Source of the DNA: Martinezella miluonensis
GTDB taxonomy: Bacteria > Pseudomonadota > Alphaproteobacteria > Rhizobiales > Rhizobiaceae
Reading direction: 5' to 3'
NCBI RefSeq assembly: GCF_900094545.1
Contig: NZ_FMAH01000050.1
Location: forward strand, 1-46,396
Length of the DNA stretch: 46,396 bases
Part shown: positions 41,257-46,396 of the stretch, one piece after another
Layout of the letters: each line of letters opens with the position of its first letter
How positions within the stretch are numbered: position 1 is the stretch's first letter
Translations under genes and position numbers: made by a program
Notes under the pieces: model-generated
Seen by the model: only the letters and a program-made list of their open reading frames with translations
Told to the model about the DNA's origin: nothing
The model's database searches: none

Positions 41257-42309
41257 TCAGGACAGCCGGGATATCGTCGACGCGCCTTCCATGGTGCTGG
41301 TGTCGCGCGGCTCATAGGCGCGCTGGTCACGCAGGATCTGGAAGGCGATCGTCAAAAGTTTGCGTGCAATGGCCACGCGCGCCTTGTTTACTCCTCTGAT
41401 CTTCAGGTGTTCGTATTGGGTGCGCAGCTGCGCATCGCTGGCGATAGCCGGGGCGACCGCTTCCACGAAGGCCCAGCGCAGCCACTTGTTGCCCTGCTTG
41501 ATGATCTTGCCGTGATAGGTCTTACCGCCACTCGAATAGGTCGAGGGCACAAGCCCGGTATAGGCGGCGAGCTTCTTGGCATTGCGAAACCGCGATATGT
41601 CATCGATTTCCGCGTCGATCAGCCGGGCGAAGAACTCGCCGATGCCGGGGATCGTCTTCAACAGCTTCACATTGCCATTGGTTTTAGTCATCGCCCGGAT
41701 CGTTGCTTCCGACTGCTTGATGCGCACGTCGATGTCGGCGATGAAGTCGAGGCCACGGTCGATCTCTGAGACCTTCACCTGAGCCAATTGGACGCGGCCG
41801 GCCTTTCCGAACAGATCACTGAGCTTCTTCAACTGTGCCGTCTGCTCCGGATAGCGATCAAACACCGTGACGATCCGGTTTTTCGTCATCGTGCGCAGCC
41901 GCACGTAAAACATCCGCTCGCGCAGCGCGACACGCAGCTCGCGGGCCTTGTCGCTGGGTGCCCAGGCCTCCGGCACCAGGTCGGCTCGCAGCAGATGCGC
42001 CAGCACCGTCGCATCGATCTTGTCGGTCTTGATCTTGGCGTCGGCAATCGCCTTCACCTTCAAAGGATGGGCGAGAACGACATCGTCACAAATGTCGTCG
42101 AGCCAGTCATACATCACCATCCAGTTGCGCGTGGCCTCGACAACCGCGTGGCTGTTCTCGCGGTAGCGTTCGAGAAACCCGCCGAGCGACTGGCGATCGT
42201 TCATTACCCGGCCAGAGCGCAACGTCTTGCCGCCACTGTCCTGCACCACCAGATGGCTGTAGGATTTGTGGTAGTCGACACCGATATGGTAATCATAAGA
42301 GGCAGTCAT
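41257..42309 (-). CDS. IS110 family transposase
   Basis: A 350-residue DEDD (RuvC-like) serine-using transposase. The N-terminal catalytic half is YDYHIGVDYHKSYSHLVVQD, then VVEATRNWMVMYDWL and AIADAKIKTDKIDATVLAHLL, giving the D, E, D, D residues. The C-terminal Tnp domain is LLKTIPGIGEFFARLIDAEI, then AAYTGLVPSTYSSGGKTYHG and KIIKQGNKWLRWAFVEA, containing the conserved serine. The start at 42309 is preceded by AAGGGAG. The frame extends 30 codons further upstream to 42399, one base past a 12-codon leader. The gene appears intact. Confidence 0.93.
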   Translation of the reverse strand: MTASYDYHIGVDYHKSYSHLVVQDSGGKTLRSGRVMNDRQSLGGFLERYRENSHAVVEATRNWMVMYDWLDDICDDVVLAHPLKVKAIADAKIKTDKIDATVLAHLLRADLVPEAWAPSDKARELRVALRERMFYVRLRTMTKNRIVTVFDRYPEQTAQLKKLSDLFGKAGRVQLAQVKVSEIDRGLDFIADIDVRIKQSEATIRAMTKTNGNVKLLKTIPGIGEFFARLIDAEIDDISRFRNAKKLAAYTGLVPSTYSSGGKTYHGKIIKQGNKWLRWAFVEAVAPAIASDAQLRTQYEHLKIRGVNKARVAIARKLLTIAFQILRDQRAYEPRDTSTMEGASTISRLS

Positions 42310-42400
42310 GCTTCCAACTCCCTTGTTGAGATCTTCAAAACCCCAATAAGGTAAGCCGAAAGGCTGGAGGTGTGACTGTCCCTCGATCATCATCTGCATC

Positions 42401-42439
42401 TCAGTGATCCGTTCTATCCGTGGAGGCCGCCTCTTTCAT
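42401..42439 (-). CDS. Twelve-codon leader ORF ahead of the transposase frame
   Basis: ATG at 42439 follows GAAGGAGGTGAC, nearly the full complement of the 16S rRNA 3' end. It encodes MKEAASTDRTDH and stops at 42401, one base before an ATG (42399) that is in frame with the transposase. Either it is a translational-coupling leader of the element, or the 5' scrap of a host gene cut by the insertion. The signal strength is real; the role is a guess. Confidence 0.35.
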   Translation of the reverse strand: MKEAASTDRTDH

Positions 42440-42586
42440 GTCACCTCCTTCGAAAATGGCATTGCGAAGGATAAGACAAGGCAGGAAGTCCATCTGTGAC
42501 ATGCCCTGCCCACTTTTCTCTTTTCGACATCGGGGCGGCAGCCGACTTGGTTATGATGCTAGCTTTGCCAGTTGGCTGCCTCGCCG

Positions 42587-42955
42587 TTATTCTTGCCGAT
42601 AGAGGATCATGCCGGCGTGATGCAGCACGCCGTCAATGAATGTTCCGTCGGCGGTAAAGCCGGTGTCGTCCCAATAATCGATGTGATCGCCTCGGACTGC
42701 GTAACGCCCCTGATATGCGCTCTCTCGCTTTCCGCGCGCCTCGTCGTAGCGACTGTTCGCAAGCAGATTGTGGCGGATCTGGCCATCGGCCGTGACCCAC
42801 ATTCCGACATAGGGATGGTTTTCCGGCGTTTGCGTAACCGAATTTCGTTCGACATTCATCTCCGCGAGACCTTTCTGCGTGGGTAAGATAGCCGCGCCTG
42901 CAAGAATCCCGGCAGCGACAAAAAAGCGAAACAAGGTTGGCTGCCGCCACCTCAC
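42587..42955 (-). CDS. Atu4866-domain secreted protein
   Basis: A 122-residue exported protein. The signal peptide includes FRFFVAAGILAGAAILP. The mature part matches the Atu4866 family: HPYVGMWVTADGQIRHNLLA, then RYDEARGKRESAYQGRYAV and HIDYWDDTGFTADGTFIDGVLHHAGMILYR, a small lipocalin-like beta-barrel of unknown function. Its start overlaps the SDR gene stop by 4 bp, so the two are coupled; this pairing of Atu4866 proteins with SDR or other oxidoreductases suggests a redox or small-molecule role. Confidence 0.88.
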   Translation of the reverse strand: MRWRQPTLFRFFVAAGILAGAAILPTQKGLAEMNVERNSVTQTPENHPYVGMWVTADGQIRHNLLANSRYDEARGKRESAYQGRYAVRGDHIDYWDDTGFTADGTFIDGVLHHAGMILYRQE

Positions 42956-43677
42956 TGGTTGCGCGTCGGCCGGATAACGATCTCGTTGACGTCGACATCG
43001 TCTGGTTGCTCGATCGCGTAGCGTACCGCTCGTCCGATCGCATCCGGCTGCAGAGCCGTGGCGCGATAGGTCTCCATCGCCTCCACGGCTACAGGATCGG
43101 TGATCGTGTGGGCAAGCTCGCTTTCCACGACGCCGGGATGAATGCAGGTGACTCGGATCTTTTCATTTTCCTGTCGCAGGCCGTCGGAAATCGCCCGCAC
43201 CGCATATTTGGTGGCGCAGTAGACGGCGGCCGTGGGCGACACGGACAGCGCGCCTATGGAGGCGATGTTGATGATATGGCCGGAACCACGGGCCGTCATC
43301 TCGGGCAATACAGCGGCGATGCCATAGAGCACCCCCTTGATGTTGACATCGACCATCCGATCCCACTCATCGACTTTCAATGAGGCCATCAGCGACAGAG
43401 GCATGACGCCGGCATTGTTGACGATCACGTCGATGCGGCCGAAGTTCCGTCGCGCCGTCTCGGCAAAGGCGGCAACATCCGAGCGGTCGGTCACATCAAG
43501 ACGCAGTGTGGCTGCCTCTCCGCCGTTTTCCCTGATTTCGTTCGCCAGCGCCTCGAGGCGATCTGTGCGCCGCGCGCCGAGCATGAGCTTTGCTCCGGCC
43601 ATACCGAGTTCTCGGGCAATCCCGGCGCCGATGCCGCTCGAAGCCCCTGTTATGAGGACGACTTTGTTGAGGGACAT
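42952..43677 (-). CDS. Short-chain dehydrogenase/reductase
   Basis: A classical SDR of 241 residues. The cofactor motif TGASSGIGAGIA is at about 10-21, NNAG in VIVNNAGVMPLS, the catalytic serine in IINIASIGALS, and YxxxK in YCATKYAV. Of two nearby ATGs (43683 and 43677), I prefer the second because AGGAAGG lies eight bases ahead. NADP versus NAD use and substrate are not clear. It is divergent from the LysR gene at 43798 with a 120-bp shared promoter region, the standard LysR-target arrangement. Confidence 0.93.
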   Translation of the reverse strand: MSLNKVVLITGASSGIGAGIARELGMAGAKLMLGARRTDRLEALANEIRENGGEAATLRLDVTDRSDVAAFAETARRNFGRIDVIVNNAGVMPLSLMASLKVDEWDRMVDVNIKGVLYGIAAVLPEMTARGSGHIINIASIGALSVSPTAAVYCATKYAVRAISDGLRQENEKIRVTCIHPGVVESELAHTITDPVAVEAMETYRATALQPDAIGRAVRYAIEQPDDVDVNEIVIRPTRNQ

Positions 43678-43797
43678 GTTCATTTCCTTCCTGATTGTTC
43701 TTCGAACTGCCCTGTGGCAGTTGCCAGAAAGGTAGATCCGTCTCATTGTTGTGATAAGACGACTATTTCTTGCCACAATGGAAAGTAGTACTAACCA

Positions 43798-44688
43798 ATG
43801 GAGCCGGATCTCAATGCGCTCGCCGTCTTTGCTTTGGTCGCCGAAGAAAGAAGTTTTCGCGCGGCTGCAGATCGCATGGGCATTACAAGATCAGCGGTCA
43901 GCCAGACGATCAGGCGGTTGGAGGAGACACTCGGCATCGCGCTGGTACTGCGCACGACCCGCAGCGTAAGCCTCACCGAGGCGGGTGAGAGACTTTATGG
44001 CCAAGTCACCCCCGCGATTGCCGATATGCGCGCCGCAACAGAAGCCGCCGGAAACTTGCGCGGGCCGCCGCGCGGACAATTGCGGCTAGCCGTCTCATCG
44101 ATCGCCGAGCGATTTCTGTCCGGGCCTCTCCTGGCAAGCTTCGCTGAGGCCAATCCGGAGGTTCAGATCGATATCACAGTGACGGACGAAGAATTCGATA
44201 TCGTTGCCGAGGGATATGATGCGGGCGTCCGGCTTGGCGAGGTGATCGAACAGGACATGATTGCGGTGCCTGTGGCTGGCGATGAAAGGCAGCTCGCTGT
44301 CTGTTCGCCGCGATATCTGCAACGCTTCGGCGCGCCGTCCCATCCGAGCGAACTCGCCACCCACCGCTGCATCGGCTGGCGCCCGGCGCCCAAGGTTGCA
44401 CCCTATCGCTGGGAATTCGCTGAAGATGGCAAGGAGTTCAGCGTCGCCGTCGCGCCGGAGATCACCACGAACGACATGGCCTTGATGACCAAGCTTGCCG
44501 TAGCCGGCGCCGGAATCACCTTCGGCATGGAGGAGAGTTTTCGCCCTTACATCGAGCGGGGCGAGCTTGTCGCCATTCTTGAAAGGTTCTGCCCGCGTTT
44601 TGCTGGCTTCTACCTCTACTACCCGAGCCGTCGCCACATGGCTCCCAAGCTGCGAGCCCTGATCGGTCATCTGCAACGTCGGGACTAG
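43798..44688 (+). CDS. LysR family transcriptional regulator
   Basis: A 296-residue LysR regulator. The DNA-binding helix-turn-helix is SFRAAADRMGITRSAVSQTIRRLE, followed by the co-inducer domain (GQLRLAVSSIAERFLSGPLL). It is divergent from the SDR gene. The intergenic DNA has TTGTG (43750-43754) facing CACAA (43775-43779), a possible binding dyad. It probably controls the SDR and Atu4866 genes in response to an unknown substrate. Confidence 0.92.
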   Translation: MEPDLNALAVFALVAEERSFRAAADRMGITRSAVSQTIRRLEETLGIALVLRTTRSVSLTEAGERLYGQVTPAIADMRAATEAAGNLRGPPRGQLRLAVSSIAERFLSGPLLASFAEANPEVQIDITVTDEEFDIVAEGYDAGVRLGEVIEQDMIAVPVAGDERQLAVCSPRYLQRFGAPSHPSELATHRCIGWRPAPKVAPYRWEFAEDGKEFSVAVAPEITTNDMALMTKLAVAGAGITFGMEESFRPYIERGELVAILERFCPRFAGFYLYYPSRRHMAPKLRALIGHLQRRD

Positions 44689-44822
44689 CGTTTGGTCGCC
44701 CCGATGATTCGCCTGTGACGGCTGATGCGGGTTCGAGGCCTAAAAATGGAGTGGCCCAACCGCTGGAGACGGCCAGGCCACATTTGCCAGGTCAGGGGTC
44801 AAAGCTGACTGAAGCACGCTAA

Positions 44823-44844
44823 CAATAAGTCGAGCTTATTTTTT
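44823..44844 (+). terminator. AT-rich hairpin terminator after LysR
   Basis: AATAAG (44824-44829) pairs with CTTATT (44835-44840), followed by TTTT. It is weak but well placed, 135 bp past the LysR stop and between two convergent genes. Confidence 0.5.
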
Positions 44845-44890
44845 GTCAATAATGCTTCATGCGGGCACGCATTGCGCGTGCGTTGCCTGA

Positions 44891-45529
44891 TCAGGCGTAA
44901 GGCGTGCCGCTCAGTGCGGCTTTCTGGCCGATAGCCCCTTTGTCGATGATCGCGAGAAACGCGTCTCTCGCTTGCTTCGTGTCCCGCTCTTGCCGAAAGG
45001 TTTGATGTGCCTGGATGAAGGCGATTGTCCATGTTGCCAGAAGGAGACCCGCCGCCAGTCTGGCATCGGGATCGGTAGGCTCCCGCTCTACGCATTCGGA
45101 TAGCGCCACCGCGACGAGTTGCGCGATCTCGTCGCGTATCGCCCTCACCCTCGCCTTCAACGTTTCGCTGCCCTCGATCGTCTCTATGAAGCCTTCGCTG
45201 CGAGCTGAAAAATCGACGGCGGGGTGCTGTTCCGCAACGAGCCGATGCGCGAGCAGACGATATGCCTCGATCGGAGCGATGCCGGCGCCGCGTTGCCGCA
45301 AAGCGTCGCGCAGCATCTCCCTAGCCTCCTCGTCACGGTCGAAAAACATGTCCTCCTTGCGCGGGAAGTGGTTGAAAACCGTCATTCGCCCAACGTCGGC
45401 GGCGGCCGCGATCTCGTCCACGGTCACATGGTCGAAACCGCGTTCGAAGAAGAGCTGCGTGGCGATGTTGGAAATGTTTTGCCGCGTGGCGAGGCGTTTG
45501 CGGGTTCGGCGGTCGGGTGGCGTTGTCAT
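44891..45529 (-). CDS. TetR family transcriptional repressor
   Basis: A 212-residue TetR-type repressor. The helix-turn-helix is VDEIAAAADVGRMTVFNHFPRKEDMF, preceded by RQNISNIATQLFFERGFDHVT. The C-terminal ligand domain is unassigned. It is divergent from a damaged oxidoreductase/MFS pair; the start at 45529 is preferred over 45583 because the latter would extend the protein across the operator repeats. It most likely represses its own gene and the divergent unit until a toxic ligand appears. Confidence 0.9.
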   Translation of the reverse strand: MTTPPDRRTRKRLATRQNISNIATQLFFERGFDHVTVDEIAAAADVGRMTVFNHFPRKEDMFFDRDEEAREMLRDALRQRGAGIAPIEAYRLLAHRLVAEQHPAVDFSARSEGFIETIEGSETLKARVRAIRDEIAQLVAVALSECVEREPTDPDARLAAGLLLATWTIAFIQAHQTFRQERDTKQARDAFLAIIDKGAIGQKAALSGTPYA

Positions 45530-45553
45530 GACGCCATCGATAGCAGGAATTTT

Positions 45554-45637
45554 ATACTGAGTACATATTTGTCGTTGACGCATGCCTTCTCGGTCCGTAA
45601 TTAAAATATGTACTTAATACACTTTTGTACTTGATAC
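45554..45637. promoter_or_regulatory. Candidate TetR operators (three TGTACT-NN-ATAC boxes)
   Basis: TGTACTTAATAC (45609-45620) and TGTACTTGATAC (45626-45637) are direct repeats 17 bp apart. A third, inverted copy with one mismatch, TGTACTCAGTAT, lies on the minus strand at 45554-45565. AGTACATATTT and AAATATGTACT form a perfect 11-bp dyad across the region. The location between the divergent genes fits autoregulation. Confidence 0.65.
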
Positions 45638-45684
45638 GAATAAACGAGTGTTTTCGCACCGGTGGCGAACCGAAGGAGAAAATC

Positions 45685-45825
45685 GTGAAAGCAGCTCGGT
45701 TCAGCGAATATCGAGGCCCTGACACTAAAGAAATGCAGACCTTTTCACTCGAACAAACAGCGAAGGCGCAGGAAGTCACCGCCCAGTGCCGCGTCATGGG
45801 CAAGCCCGCAATTTCCATGGATTGA
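45685..45825 (+). pseudogene. Internally deleted zinc-type/quinone oxidoreductase
   Basis: A 46-codon frame with a good ribosome site (GAAGGAG) and GTG start. The first 13 residues, MKAARFSEYRGPD, are the typical N-terminus of MDR-family NADP oxidoreductases (MKAxRFxEYGGPE). The remaining 33 residues, including QTFSLEQTAKAQEVTAQCRVMGK, are the typical C-terminus (FPLEEAAKAQEL...RGKxVL). Roughly 270 middle residues, with the whole Rossmann and catalytic core, are missing while the frame is kept. No function is expected. It may still act as a leader for the MFS gene 7 bp downstream. Confidence 0.7.
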
Positions 45826-45832
45826 AGCCATT

Positions 45833-46306
45833 ATGAACAAGCCACTTGTCGTTATCTTCGCCGCGATCTGCCTCGACGCGGTCGGAATAAGCCTCATCTT
45901 CCCCATTCTCCCGCGGCTTCTCGAGGACGTGACCCACTCCCAGGACATCGCGTCCTACATCGGGATCATGACTGCGCTTTACGCCGCCATGCAGTTCGTC
46001 TTTGCGCCGGTGCTCGGCGCGCTGAGCGACAGTCTCGGCAGGCGCCCTGTGTTGCTGATCTCGCTCGCGGGGGCAGCGGTCAATTACCTCATCATGGCCT
46101 TCGCACCGCAGCTTTGGATGCTGCTGCTCGGCCGCGCCATTGCCGGCCTGACCAGCGCCAACGCATCCGTGGCAACCGCCTACATCACCGACATTTCGTC
46201 CGAGAACGAGCGCGCCCGCCGCTTCGGTCTGCTTAGCGCCATGTTCGGCATGGGGTTCATCGTCGGGCCGGTTCTCGGCGGGTTGCTCGGCGATTACTGG
46301 CTAGCA
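45833..46306 (+). pseudogene. MFS drug-efflux transporter, truncated by an IS
   Basis: The first 157 or so residues of a TetA-like major facilitator efflux pump: FAAICLDAVGISLIFPILPRLL (helix 1), then motif A in GALSDSLGRRPVLL and motif C-like GMGFIVGPVLGGLLGDYW (helix 5). A full protein has about 400 residues. Homology stops at GDYWL, and the next bases belong to an insertion sequence, so the frame ends within a few codons (ALQLHF). It lies behind the deleted oxidoreductase and opposite TetR, a usual efflux-module layout. Confidence 0.85.
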
Positions 46307-46396
46307 TTACAGTTGCATTTTTGACCTGAGATGCGCTTGCCTTGCTGCGGCTTGGTGTGCCCGTCGCCAAAGCGACCATGCGATGACGGCTGAAGG
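46301..46396. mobile_element. Insertion sequence end (partial, continues past the window)
   Basis: Foreign DNA begins right after the MFS codons for GDYW. The bases CTAG (46301-46304) may be the duplicated target. The segment from 46305, GCATTACAGTTGC..., would be the terminal repeat. A transposase tail is read on the minus strand. The other end is off the window. Confidence 0.65.
46307..46396 (-). CDS. Transposase C-terminus (partial)
   Basis: The last 29 residues of a minus-strand frame are visible, including AVIAWSLWRRAHQAAARQAH and ending SKMQL. The W-S-x-W-R-R-x-H-Q-A pattern with a basic tail is characteristic of the C-terminus of several IS transposases (IS701/IS4-like DDE groups). 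The gene continues beyond the right edge, so family assignment is only approximate. Confidence 0.65.
   Translation of the reverse strand, partial: PSAVIAWSLWRRAHQAAARQAHLRSKMQL

Larger units (their letters stand above)
40989..42586 (-). mobile_element. IS110-family insertion sequence (maximum extent)
   Basis: A single transposase gene (41257-42309) with non-coding flanks of 268 bp on one side and up to 277 bp on the other. IS110 elements lack clear terminal repeats and target duplications, so I cannot fix the ends; the coordinates given are the limits set by neighbouring genes. One flank should encode the bridge RNA that pairs with target and donor DNA in this family. It lies between the ECF41/flavoprotein operon and the Atu4866 gene. 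Confidence 0.55.

Noticed and set aside
43750..43779. TTGTG...CACAA dyad between SDR and LysR genes as a definite LysR operator
   Set aside because: Half-sites are only five bases and the spacing (20 bp) is longer than the usual T-N11-A box, so it is mentioned only as a possibility and not listed as a feature.

Overview
The window is a stretch of high-GC alphaproteobacterial chromosome, almost certainly from the Rhizobiaceae (Rhizobium/Agrobacterium group). The evidence is the glnB-glnA pair behind a sigma-54 promoter, a GAAC-N7-GAAC LexA box between uvrA and ssb, the coaD-ppi-ppi-queA-tgt block, a rlpA-dac-tmk-holB...metG-tatD cluster, an Atu4866-type protein, a DUF1127 protein and two copies of a rhizobial-type palindromic intergenic repeat. 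Identifications come from reading the translated sequence and motifs; no database search was possible.

Layout. 1-9.1 kb: glnBA (nitrogen assimilation), a fused NAD(P)HX repair enzyme, uvrA with a DUF72 gene behind it, ssb and a MarC-family membrane protein. 9.3-12.2 kb: gyrA and its terminator. 12.2-13.5 kb: a decayed SDR-epimerase remnant and three very small predicted membrane proteins; two copies of a repeated operator-like motif sit upstream of these small genes. 13.7-18.4 kb: coaD, a periplasmic and a cytoplasmic cyclophilin, queA, tgt and a VOC protein. The Tgt lacks two of its three zinc cysteines. 18.6-28.2 kb: a SleB-like wall hydrolase lipoprotein, a DUF4864 protein, an HxlR regulator plus FabF-like synthase operon, a heterodimeric ABC exporter, a RibD-C/DHFR-like reductase, a LysR regulator and a DUF1127 protein. 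28.4-39.2 kb: a DacA-like carboxypeptidase, a frameshifted AHSA1/SRPBCC gene, the conserved housekeeping cluster YbaK - MBL - TatD - metG, a TauE/SafE permease, then holB - tmk - a PBP5-like protein with degenerate active-site motifs - rlpA.

39.4-46.4 kb looks accessory. It holds an ECF41-type sigma factor overlapping a WrbA-like flavoprotein, an IS110-family element, an Atu4866 protein, a divergent SDR/LysR pair, and a decayed TetR-controlled module. In that module a zinc-type oxidoreductase has been reduced to its two ends, and an MFS drug-efflux gene is cut off by a second insertion sequence that runs out of the window.

I found no tRNA, rRNA, CRISPR array or phage structural genes, and no convincing novel defence system. 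The most unusual signals are the small-protein cluster with its repeated motif, the zinc-ligand-deficient Tgt, the active-site-deficient PBP5-like protein, the IS110 element with a strongly initiated 12-codon leader, and the collapsed TetR/oxidoreductase/MFS module.
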